A stretch of 64,000 bases of DNA from an uncultured Bacteroidales bacterium (GTDB taxonomy: Bacteria > Bacteroidota > Bacteroidia > Bacteroidales > Paludibacteraceae): positions 45,989 through 109,988 of the forward strand of contig CALUNA010000010.1 of the NCBI GenBank assembly GCA_944321895.1, given 5' to 3'. Position 1 is the stretch's first letter. Each line of letters opens with the position of its first letter. Made by a program: the position numbers and the translations under genes. Below, piece after piece: positions 55,766 to 64,000 of this stretch. The notes under the pieces were generated by a model. That model was not told where the DNA came from. It saw nothing but the letters and a program-made list of their open reading frames with translations, and did no database searches.

Positions 55766-58700
55766 ATGCCTATGAAAACTTTTTCTTTTCACCATGCTTT
55801 TATTTCCTGTACATTATTTTTGGCGCTTTCGGGTTTTACGACAGTGAAAGCCCAGCGTGTTGATCAGACTGGTACATTCCCAACGGACCTGACGGGTAAT
55901 TTTGTCGTATATGCCGAGGTCACGTTTACCGATGCCAATGCAAACGGCAAGTTTGATGCATCGTTGGCTTTGTCCGACCGTCGCATAACCAGTTGGGATG
56001 ACTATGCTTGTACGGTCGCCTTTTACACGGATGGTTTGCAGATCCGTAATTCCACAGGTGGCTTTGAAAGCACAAACACAGTCAGGCCCGTTTCCGGTGA
56101 AACCTTGGAAATATGGCTTGCTGTCAATACGGAACATCAGACTTACTCCTTGTCTGCGCGAAAACCGGGTGCTGCAGTGATCAAGGTGTCCGATGCAGGA
56201 GTTTTCCGTTATAAGGCAACAGCCATTAACCGCTGGAGTTCCTTGCATAACCAGCTCGGCGAATCGGATTATGTAACAGTCAGCAAGATAGGTACGGTAG
56301 AAGCAGTCGGTGACGTGTATGAACCTGCCACAGAACCAGTGGAGCCATTCATTGGCTACACGGTTGCAGATGAGGGCGCATGGTGCTGGTTTGCCGACCC
56401 GCGTGCCTTGCACTATGAAAACGAAGCCGGTACAATTAACAGTACCTGGATTGGTTATATTGATATTCACGGACATGTCAAGGCCACACAACATGATTTT
56501 CTGACCGGGAAAACGAACGAAGTCAGCATACGCACTTATTTCCAGCCCGATGACCACAACAATCCCACGTTTCTGGTATTGCCCGATGAGCGTGTCATGA
56601 TTTTTTATTCACGCCACACTGACGAGGCTTGTTTCTATTACCGCGTATCCCAAAAACCGGGCGACATCACCACGCTTGGGGAGGAAAAACGTTTGGCAAC
56701 GGCCAACAACACGACATATCCATCGCCGTTCATCCTGAGCGATGATCCGGACCATATCTATTTGTGCTGGCGCGGCATCAACTGGCATCCGACCATTGCC
56801 CAATTGTCCATTCCGGATGAGAACGATGAATGCAAGTTTACCTGGGGACCCTATCAAATGGTGCAATCGACCGGTGCACGGCCGTATGCAAAATATGCTT
56901 CCAACGGGAAAGATAAAATCTATATGACTTATACAACAGCCCACCCGGACAATCAGAACCCGAATTATGTCTATTTCAACTACGTGGACATAAACACAAA
57001 AAAACTGCTGGATATAAATGGCCGGGAACTGTCGGACATAGCAACGGCACCGTTGTCGGTTTCCGCGACAAGCACATATAAAAACAACTATCCGGAAACG
57101 GTGGTCGATGATGCGAACATGCGCGACTGGGTATGGCAGGTTGTTCCGGATGCAAAGGGGGTTCCTGTCATTGCCATGGTACGCATAAATGCAGCAAAAA
57201 CATCGCACGATTATTACTATGCCAAATGGACTGGCAGCGAATGGAAAAAAACGTTCCTGTGCAATGCCGGCGGTCATTTCCATCAAACACCGACAACGGA
57301 AAAATGTTACAGCGGAGGCATGGCCATTGACAATGCGAATCCGAACATAATATACTGTTCCCAGCCGGTAACCGGCGCAATGGCCGAAGTGTATGAGATT
57401 GTAAAATATACGCTAAATGAAAATCAGGAGATTGTCTCAACTGAACAAATCACTAAAAATTCCACATATAATAATATACGGCCGTTTATCATTCCCGGTT
57501 CGGAAAATTCTCCCATGCGTCTGACATGGATGAACGGTTTGTATTATTATTGGACTGTCAGCAGAGACTATCCGAATGCCTTCCCGACAACTATCCAGGC
57601 AGACTGGCAATTGCCTGCCGATACAATGGATTTGGAAGACGGCCTGGTTGTAACTGAAACCTTTGATGGTGAAATCAGCGGTACGGCAAAAACATCCGGC
57701 GGTGCGCTTATTTCAACAGCAGGAAACTATGCTGATATAACTGTCGGTGAAGCCGGCGGTGCAAATGCTTTTACGATTGCGTTGAGTCCCTATCTTGCTT
57801 CGGCAGCCTATTACGGCGACATTGTTACCATGGGTAATCTGACCTACGGCTTGGATGAAACGACGCAGAAGCCTTATGTGAAAATTGGTGACAGGATATG
57901 GAACGGTTCAAATCGTTATGGCAGTTCCGATGTGTGGAAAAACGAAGCTACGGGAACGGGCGGAAACTGGCCGACACCGACCAAATATGAATATTTCAGT
58001 TTGGTACTTACTTATGAAAACGGGACGTTGCGTACTTATGTCAACGGCCTGATAGACCAGAGCATTGATGTGGAGACTCTTGCGTTGGATGATGTCAGGA
58101 TTGGCGGCTATACGGGCTACATGGAAGACTGTCGTATTTACGACCGTGCATTGTCGCAGGGAGAGGTGAAATCACTTTCTGTCGAGGTGGCAGACTATGT
58201 TCTGGCAGATGAGCAAAAGGACTGGTTGGCGCTGGCCGGTTTACAAATTCCTTCTGAAATTTATACGGATATCGTGTTGCCGGCCAGTGTGGATGGCGCA
58301 TCGGTGACATGGAGCAGCAGCAGGACGGATATTTTGACAAATACGGGGCTTGCCACTTTGCCCGCACAACCTACGGAAGTCGTATTGACGGCTGCTGTCG
58401 GTGCTGCTTCAGAAAACTTTACGGTCACGGTCATGCCACGTAACATTGCCAAAAACAAATGGTTGCATTATGATTTTGACGCGGCCGATGTTTATGAGCA
58501 GAATGGTGTTACTTACGTGCGTGACAAATCGGGACATGGAAACGACCTGGCGGTGTACGGTAGCGCGAAAGTGAATGGCACGCTCGATTTGTCGGCCAAC
58601 AGTCCGCTGGATTTCTCAACCAACGGTTATGCCATGGTACCGGCCGATTTGTTGGGGAAGTTGCGGAGCTATACGTTTGTCGTGCGTGTCGTGCCAACCT

Positions 58701-59383
58701 CACTTGACAAGGCGCCTCGTCTGTATGATTTCGGTTCCAGTGCATGGAACAGTTTGTTCGGCCGTGCTTCTGTCTTGACACAAGGAATAAAATATAACAG
58801 CGGGACAACCGAAATGATTGATGCCAACAACACCCTGAAAGCCGGTGAGGAAACCTGGGTAGCATTCACGTTCGATGCCAAAATAAAAACCGGGCGAATT
58901 TATTTTGATGGGAAGGAAGATGCGTCCGGAACATTCAGTTTTGAACCTTATCAATTGTCCGAGCTTAGTCTTGACAAACGCAATTACATTGGCCGTACGC
59001 AATGGTGGGATACAAGTGAGAAAAACAATAATGGCGACTATGTCGGTGAGATAGATGACTTCATGATGTTTGATATAGCGCTGACAGAAAATGAAATAAA
59101 CGCCTTACGTCAGCCAGCAGCATTGCCTGCCTCTATGATTTCTGGCTGGAACGTATCACCTAATCCGGCCCGGCCCGGTCAGTTGTGCCGCATGACTTCG
59201 GAAAACTTATTTACAGGATGTTGTGTGGAAATTTTTGATGTGTTCGGTAGAAAGATAGACATGGACACGGTGGAAAACACCGGCATCTTGTCATTCAGGG
59301 CACCTGTGTCAAAAGGATTGTATGTTGTCCGGGTTGTGGATGCCGACGGGATGCAACATGTTGCCAAACTGTTAGTTGAATAA
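55766..59383 (+). CDS. 1205-residue T9SS-secreted BNR_4 beta-propeller protein with LamG and bacterial Ig domains
   Basis: A signal peptide (about 1-29; ATG at 55766 or 55772) precedes an N-terminal beta-sandwich (about 30-185). Next is a seven-bladed BNR_4 propeller (about 195-620; YTVADEGAWCWFADPRALHY, HNNPTFLVLPDERVMIFYSRHT, YPSPFILSDDPDHIYLCWRG). Then come a LamG-like jelly-roll (about 640-815), an aBig-like Ig domain (about 820-900), a second LamG (about 905-1125) and a T9SS C-terminal domain (VEIFDVFGRKIDMD, VSKGLYVVRVVD). BNR_4 proteins include ulvan lyases (PL24/25) and the rhamnosidase family GH145, so an acidic polysaccharide is a likely target. The precise activity is not determined. 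Confidence 0.8.
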   Translation: MPMKTFSFHHAFISCTLFLALSGFTTVKAQRVDQTGTFPTDLTGNFVVYAEVTFTDANANGKFDASLALSDRRITSWDDYACTVAFYTDGLQIRNSTGGFESTNTVRPVSGETLEIWLAVNTEHQTYSLSARKPGAAVIKVSDAGVFRYKATAINRWSSLHNQLGESDYVTVSKIGTVEAVGDVYEPATEPVEPFIGYTVADEGAWCWFADPRALHYENEAGTINSTWIGYIDIHGHVKATQHDFLTGKTNEVSIRTYFQPDDHNNPTFLVLPDERVMIFYSRHTDEACFYYRVSQKPGDITTLGEEKRLATANNTTYPSPFILSDDPDHIYLCWRGINWHPTIAQLSIPDENDECKFTWGPYQMVQSTGARPYAKYASNGKDKIYMTYTTAHPDNQNPNYVYFNYVDINTKKLLDINGRELSDIATAPLSVSATSTYKNNYPETVVDDANMRDWVWQVVPDAKGVPVIAMVRINAAKTSHDYYYAKWTGSEWKKTFLCNAGGHFHQTPTTEKCYSGGMAIDNANPNIIYCSQPVTGAMAEVYEIVKYTLNENQEIVSTEQITKNSTYNNIRPFIIPGSENSPMRLTWMNGLYYYWTVSRDYPNAFPTTIQADWQLPADTMDLEDGLVVTETFDGEISGTAKTSGGALISTAGNYADITVGEAGGANAFTIALSPYLASAAYYGDIVTMGNLTYGLDETTQKPYVKIGDRIWNGSNRYGSSDVWKNEATGTGGNWPTPTKYEYFSLVLTYENGTLRTYVNGLIDQSIDVETLALDDVRIGGYTGYMEDCRIYDRALSQGEVKSLSVEVADYVLADEQKDWLALAGLQIPSEIYTDIVLPASVDGASVTWSSSRTDILTNTGLATLPAQPTEVVLTAAVGAASENFTVTVMPRNIAKNKWLHYDFDAADVYEQNGVTYVRDKSGHGNDLAVYGSAKVNGTLDLSANSPLDFSTNGYAMVPADLLGKLRSYTFVVRVVPTSLDKAPRLYDFGSSAWNSLFGRASVLTQGIKYNSGTTEMIDANNTLKAGEETWVAFTFDAKIKTGRIYFDGKEDASGTFSFEPYQLSELSLDKRNYIGRTQWWDTSEKNNNGDYVGEIDDFMMFDIALTENEINALRQPAALPASMISGWNVSPNPARPGQLCRMTSENLFTGCCVEIFDVFGRKIDMDTVENTGILSFRAPVSKGLYVVRVVDADGMQHVAKLLVE

Positions 59384-59433
59384 ACGGCAGAATAATGTTT
59401 TTGTCCAATTGCACACTATAAATTTGTATTCTT

Positions 59434-62400
59434 ATGAAAAAACATATTACTGCGTTTCTTTTTCTTTTCTGTGTTTTGTCCGGAATTCAGGCTGCCGATG
59501 TCGCATTGTTGCGTATTGGAGAGTCAAGTCCGGCTACAGGATGCTACCGCATGTCGGGTGAACAGTTGTCGGGCGGCTCTTTCCAGCAGGATGCCCTGCT
59601 GACATACAATGGTTATCAATACACTGTTTACTATAATGCAACGCGTAACGTATGTATTGCCCGCCGCAAGCTGCCCTTTGGGGCCTGGCAGGAAGTTGTG
59701 TTGCCCTATCGCAATACGGAGGACGATTCACATAATGTCATTTCCATGGGAATTTGCAAAAATGATGGTACCATCCATTTGTCGTACGACCATCACAACG
59801 ATGATTTGCACTATTGTTATTCAATACAGGATTTGGCAAATGACCCGGAAAACAAACCCTGGACGGCCGACAGTTTCAGTGAAACCACGGATGTCATGGA
59901 TAAGGCAGTGCCTAATGTTACGTATCCGCGTTTTATCAGCATGCCGGATGGGAACATGCTGTTCGAGTGCCGTTTCCGTTGGAGCGGTTACGGCGACAGC
60001 TATTTGCGCAAATATGATGGTCATACGCATACCTGGACGCGCATAGGGCGTTATGTGCAGGGAGAGGATGTTACTCCGGATGCTTGTGCATATATCAACC
60101 GCATGGATTATGATGTGAACGGCCGTTTGCATGTTTCATGGTGCTGGCGCGACGATTTTGGCGGTGGTTCCAACCATGACTTGTATTACGGATACAGCGA
60201 TGATGATGGTTATACGTGGCATGACAAGACCGGCACGGAAACCTATGCGACGGAAGACATGGATCCGGTGTATTCCAATACGACCGGCACATGTATGGGA
60301 CAAACCAAGAAAGCCTTGATGTTGAAAGAAATTCCCTATAACAAAGGATATATCAACCAGGAATCACAAACAAGCGACAGCAAGGGGCGTGTACATATTC
60401 TGAGTTCCTATATGGATGGCGATGCAACGGAAAGCAACTGGACAACATCGCGCACGAAATGTATTTTGCATCATCATTATTTGGATACGGACGGCACGTT
60501 GGTGCACCGTTATGTGAAAAATGGAAACAGCTATGTCAATTCGTCGCGCCGTTCGCAAATCGTGCTCGACAAGTTCGACAATGCTTATGTAGTTGCCAAT
60601 GGCGCACAGCTATATACGGCAACGGCTGCCAATGATTATAACGATTGGGATTTGGCTTCTGCCGTGGATGATGGCCGTTTCTGCTCCGAAGTGCAAATGG
60701 ATCATACCATCCTGGCCGATGGTGTATTGTCGTTTGTCTTTCTGGAAACGGCTACTGGCAAATGGACCGTTATTGATTATTTGATAGATAATCCGCACAC
60801 ACCGGATGGTGCGGGACTGACTGCCGAATATTTTTCTGATGCGGCTTTTGAAACACTGGTCAATACGGAAACGGATGTACAGGTCGGGAAGGGAACAGTT
60901 CCTCAAAATACGCAGTCAATACGTTATTCCGGTACCTTTGAAACATCATATGCGGAAAACTATACGCTTTATTTGACTACGGCGGTCGAAACGACCGTTT
61001 ACATAGACGACCTGCCTGTCTTGATTACGAAAGTTTCGGAAACAGCCCAGGAGCATGCATTCACGTTTTCACCGATTGCCTCGCACAAACACAATATTAT
61101 AATAGAGTCTGTCGGCAAGCCGGAAAGCCTGAAATGGGAAAGTACCCGTACAGGCAAGCAGGAAATTCCGTTGCAGGCACTGTATGCGGATAAAAAAAAT
61201 GCGCCCAACAAGCCTTTTGAAGGGTTGGAGCCGGATCTGCCTGTCAAAGTGGAACTGGAAAATGTGTTGGCAGAGAATATTACGGTCGAAACGGCTTCCG
61301 ATAAGTCAGTCAAGCTCATAGAACCTTTCAATCCGCTCGGCGATTATACCGTGGAAGTGAAATGTCGGATACAGGCAGCCGAAGGCCGCGGGCTGGACAT
61401 TGAAGCCCGTTCCCGTACAGGCAAGGGGTTTCGTATTTCCCTGAATGAGAATACGGTTGCCTCATCGGCAGACTTGTCGGAGTTGCAGCAACTGGCAATC
61501 AACGATAATATGCAAATGCAGGTATTCCGATTTGTCGTGTCCGGCGAAAAGGTGTATGTGTTTTGCGAAAAGGAGCTTACAGCCATTTGCGACCTTGCCG
61601 ACATAAAGGAAATTCAGGCCGATGATACGGAATCGGCGGTTGCCGGCACATATGGTGAAGATGTAATCGGGACATGGAGCGGCAGCGGCAAGCCGACGGA
61701 ATACGGTTGGAGCGCGACATCATCATCCGTTCCTTGGAATACGGCCAATGGGGGGTCGGGAGTTCGTTATCAGGATGCCTCCGGGCATAGCTATGAAGAT
61801 GGAACAACATATGACGGCCAACTGCTGACTATCCGTTGGGACAATAATGCCTACGCAGATGCGACTTATTTTTATCCGGTAACGCTGGAAGCGAATACCA
61901 CATACAGTTTCGATTTCGTATATGAATATTGGGGCAGTGCATCAACTGCTCAGACATTGACTGTTGGAGTTGCCAGAAATATGGCTGCTGACGATGTATA
62001 TAAATCACAAAGTTATGCGACGGCATCTTTGGCGCAAAAACTCAGAAGCGGAAATTTCATGTTTTCCACTATGGAAGCAGGTACATATTACCTGACTTTT
62101 TCCGGAACCTGGGCCATGTTCGGCATAGGCCGGCTTTCATTGAAATCCTATGTCATCGAACCGGTTTTGCGGATAGGCAAGAATTATAACGGTGGTAGTC
62201 TGGCGGCGGAAATTGCATATGTTTCCTATCAGGACAATGCATACCTGCCCGGTGATTCCGATACGCCGGAGTATAGACCGGTATTGCCGGAAAAAGCAAT
62301 TCTCCGGGACGAACTGCTTGTGGATGAAGATATATCAGTAGTATCAGGAAACAAGCATGTAGGATTGATGAATATTGATCCGACCGGTGATTATTCGGTG

Positions 62401-63555
62401 GAAGTGTCGGCACGGATGCTGTCCGGCAGTGGTCGTGGCTTGGATGTCGAAGCAAGGAACAGGGCAGGGAAGGGTTTCCGTACTTCCTTGTCGATGGACG
62501 CTTTGAACTGGATTGCACCCTATAGTGCAACTGCGCTTCTCTCGCCAGTCAGCGGGCAGGAATCCGTCGTGGTTCGCTACGCGGTTATCCGGGATACCGT
62601 ACACATATATGTAGATGGCGAATACGTGCATTCATGCCAACTCGCCCGAATTGGCAACATGAACGAAACGGGCATGGAAGAACTGGCAGACACGGTGGAC
62701 ATACATGCAAGCTCCAATTTGATAGGGAATCCTGATTTCAGGCAAACGGCTGATGATGCCGCACCTGCCGGTTGGGTAGGGAATGGAACAATAGGAGGAG
62801 GTACGAACGCCCGCGTGCAGATTGCGAATGCGGAAATGCCGGGCACGGATCCTACTCGTGCCGCGTTTGTGATACGTTTCGACAATGATGAGCAATACGG
62901 CACTTATTTCGCATACCCTGTCGTATTGCAGCCGAACACTTCATATTTGCTTTCCTATGACTTGATTGCATGGGGTACAAATACGGACAAGACCTTTATC
63001 ACGGCTTTGGCATCTTCAGCCGATGCCAGTTCGGGCGTTTTGCTGGAAGAGTTGGTAACTACGCCTTCTGTATGTGCAACCATGGAAATGCAGGCTTTTT
63101 ATTTCACGACGCCTGCAAATCTGTCTGGCACGATGTATCTTGTTTTCAAGAAACAGTCAGGTATGGGATCGGCGGGAATAACAAATATCTATTTGGGAGA
63201 ATATGCTGGAAACCACTTGTTGTATGGTAAAAATTATACGGCAGGAGATGCCGAAATTTTCATAGACTACATAACCTATGACCCGACCGGTGCATATGCA
63301 CCGGTTACATCCAGTACGACAACGCTACTCCCTGTTCAGCACAATTCCATAAAATTGCATACGGAAACAGGCGTACTCCACATTAATAGTGAGGCAGATA
63401 TTCTTTCGTTAAATGTATATGATGCTTTAGGACGCTGTTATGCCGATTGCAAGTCTGTCGGAAAGCAATGCGACATTCGTTTGCCGCAGGGAATCTTTCT
63501 TGTCAGGATACAGACCGATTCTGATACTTGTACCCGTAAGATAATAATGAACTAA
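59434..63555 (+). CDS. 1373-residue T9SS-secreted BNR_4 propeller with PA14 and tandem-duplicated modules
   Basis: A signal peptide (MKKHITAFLFLFCVLSGIQA) precedes a BNR_4 propeller (about 30-455) with DDSHNVISMGICKNDGTIHL followed by SYDHHNDDLHY, the conserved histidine-rich strand, and ESQTSDSKGRVHILSSY. A PA14-like domain follows (GLTAEYFSDAAFETL, about 459-590). Then two copies of a 350-residue module (about 600-950 and 955-1300) each carry GDY-x-VEV, GRGLD-x-EAR-x-R-x-GKGFR-x-SL and GKNY-x-x-G. A T9SS sorting domain closes the protein (LSLNVYDALGRCYADC, LPQGIFLVRIQTDSDT). It begins 50 bases after the preceding gene, probably in the same transcript. Confidence 0.8.
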   Translation: MKKHITAFLFLFCVLSGIQAADVALLRIGESSPATGCYRMSGEQLSGGSFQQDALLTYNGYQYTVYYNATRNVCIARRKLPFGAWQEVVLPYRNTEDDSHNVISMGICKNDGTIHLSYDHHNDDLHYCYSIQDLANDPENKPWTADSFSETTDVMDKAVPNVTYPRFISMPDGNMLFECRFRWSGYGDSYLRKYDGHTHTWTRIGRYVQGEDVTPDACAYINRMDYDVNGRLHVSWCWRDDFGGGSNHDLYYGYSDDDGYTWHDKTGTETYATEDMDPVYSNTTGTCMGQTKKALMLKEIPYNKGYINQESQTSDSKGRVHILSSYMDGDATESNWTTSRTKCILHHHYLDTDGTLVHRYVKNGNSYVNSSRRSQIVLDKFDNAYVVANGAQLYTATAANDYNDWDLASAVDDGRFCSEVQMDHTILADGVLSFVFLETATGKWTVIDYLIDNPHTPDGAGLTAEYFSDAAFETLVNTETDVQVGKGTVPQNTQSIRYSGTFETSYAENYTLYLTTAVETTVYIDDLPVLITKVSETAQEHAFTFSPIASHKHNIIIESVGKPESLKWESTRTGKQEIPLQALYADKKNAPNKPFEGLEPDLPVKVELENVLAENITVETASDKSVKLIEPFNPLGDYTVEVKCRIQAAEGRGLDIEARSRTGKGFRISLNENTVASSADLSELQQLAINDNMQMQVFRFVVSGEKVYVFCEKELTAICDLADIKEIQADDTESAVAGTYGEDVIGTWSGSGKPTEYGWSATSSSVPWNTANGGSGVRYQDASGHSYEDGTTYDGQLLTIRWDNNAYADATYFYPVTLEANTTYSFDFVYEYWGSASTAQTLTVGVARNMAADDVYKSQSYATASLAQKLRSGNFMFSTMEAGTYYLTFSGTWAMFGIGRLSLKSYVIEPVLRIGKNYNGGSLAAEIAYVSYQDNAYLPGDSDTPEYRPVLPEKAILRDELLVDEDISVVSGNKHVGLMNIDPTGDYSVEVSARMLSGSGRGLDVEARNRAGKGFRTSLSMDALNWIAPYSATALLSPVSGQESVVVRYAVIRDTVHIYVDGEYVHSCQLARIGNMNETGMEELADTVDIHASSNLIGNPDFRQTADDAAPAGWVGNGTIGGGTNARVQIANAEMPGTDPTRAAFVIRFDNDEQYGTYFAYPVVLQPNTSYLLSYDLIAWGTNTDKTFITALASSADASSGVLLEELVTTPSVCATMEMQAFYFTTPANLSGTMYLVFKKQSGMGSAGITNIYLGEYAGNHLLYGKNYTAGDAEIFIDYITYDPTGAYAPVTSSTTTLLPVQHNSIKLHTETGVLHINSEADILSLNVYDALGRCYADCKSVGKQCDIRLPQGIFLVRIQTDSDTCTRKIIMN

Positions 63556-63574
63556 TTATTGTGAGTCAGCTTTA

Positions 63575-63611
63575 GAAACCTTTGGAACGTACATCTGAAG
63601 GTTTCTTTTTT
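63575..63611 (+). terminator. Terminator after the second BNR_4 gene
   Basis: GAAACCTT (63575-63582) pairs with AAGGTTTC (63598-63605) around a 15-base loop and is followed by six T. It stands 20 bases after the stop. Confidence 0.85.
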
Positions 63612-64000
63612 ATGCATTACACACAATAGGCAGGAATATTCCTGAATTCTTGTGCATGCTAATTCATGGAATGTCCATGTGCTGCATATTTTATCTTTCC
63701 CATATATTTCATTGTTGCCTTGATTTTTTCTTTTTCCATTGTTATGTGTGTTGTGTCCGGGTATTTTTTCGGCATTTTTTTCCGTGTTTTACATGTTGTA
63801 CGGCATAAAAATCTCTTTTTTTCTTCGTTGTTTCATGTAATCTTGTTGATATTCTTCATATTTTCTTTTGTTTTATTTCTCTGTTTGTGAGCGTATTGCT
63901 GTTTTGTTGGAAAATATTTTGCAAAAAAAATCGCCATATTGTTTGCACAATTGGATAAAGTGTTGTACTTTTGCACCCGCTTTTGAGGAACAACACGGCG
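63612..64000 (+). promoter_or_regulatory. Non-coding 3' end of the window with a consensus promoter (TTTG-N20-TACTTTTG)
   Basis: The stretch is very A/T-rich and codes for nothing convincing. TTTG at 63942-63945 and TACTTTTG at 63966-63973 are exactly 20 bases apart, the best promoter in the window. The transcript would start near 63980 and runs out of the window; what it encodes cannot be seen. Confidence 0.75.

Noticed and set aside
63666..63890. 74-codon hydrophobic frame at the right end
   Set aside because: Phenylalanine-rich because the DNA is T-rich; no plausible start context or family.

Overview
The window is chromosomal DNA from a member of the Bacteroidales (phylum Bacteroidota). 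Most transcription units are preceded by the phylum's TAnnTTTG -7 box rather than an E. coli-type -10. The neighbourhoods are typical of the order (nusB-yajC-ybbR, a PUR-domain DUF3276 protein, HU, RNase G, a SusB-like GH97). Several large secreted proteins end in a type IX secretion (T9SS) C-terminal sorting domain. Genus cannot be fixed from the sequence alone. Possession of T9SS argues for a Porphyromonas/Tannerella/Prevotella/Barnesiella-like lineage rather than a typical gut Bacteroides.

Layout. 1-6.6 kb (minus strand): GNAT fragment, folA, thyA, a PorE-like OmpA lipoprotein, DUF1015, bactofilin and mutY. 6.8-10.2 kb (plus): a TlpA-like lipoprotein, HU, a 29-residue mS38-like basic protein too short for most gene finders, and RNase G. 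10.2-11.8 kb (minus): kdsB and a stand-alone NnrD. 12.1-17.1 kb (plus): a fused NapH/NapG-like polyferredoxin, a twin-arginine aldo/keto reductase and DUF1893 form one unit; an ECF-type S component, tatA and tatC form the next. 17.3-21.2 kb: a polyprenyl glycosylphosphotransferase, a Wzi-like outer-membrane protein and coaE. 21.3-22.8 kb (minus): a radical-SAM/SPASM enzyme with a small partner lipoprotein. 22.9-28.5 kb (minus): PAP2-like protein, rpoN, DegT aminotransferase, ybbR, yajC and nusB.

28.8-36.2 kb is mixed: PUR protein, beta-CASP nuclease, two AraC-family regulators each beside a divergent gene and direct repeats, a CDF cation transporter, a lipocalin-like protein with a tiny 11-residue-repeat partner, and an acyltransferase. 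36.2-43.0 kb is a seven-gene TetR/TolC/HlyD/ABC-2 export operon with a clear palindromic operator, followed by a tRNA with a CAU anticodon and a nucleoside-type MFS permease.

44.7-63.6 kb is a carbohydrate-active, T9SS-oriented block: GH97, a secreted zinc-protease-like protein, a GH2 beta-galactosidase, a 1035-residue multi-domain protein, and two giant BNR_4 beta-propeller proteins. Four of the six carry T9SS sorting domains, and no SusC/SusD pair is visible. The window closes with a textbook TTTG-N20-TACTTTTG promoter driving something beyond the edge.

Candidates for under-described biology are the radical-SAM/lipoprotein cassette, the Tat-linked periplasmic electron-transfer cluster with an internal twin-arginine motif, the tandemly duplicated propeller enzyme, the 11-mer-repeat/lipocalin pair under an AraC regulator, and a structured intergenic RNA candidate near 55.5 kb.
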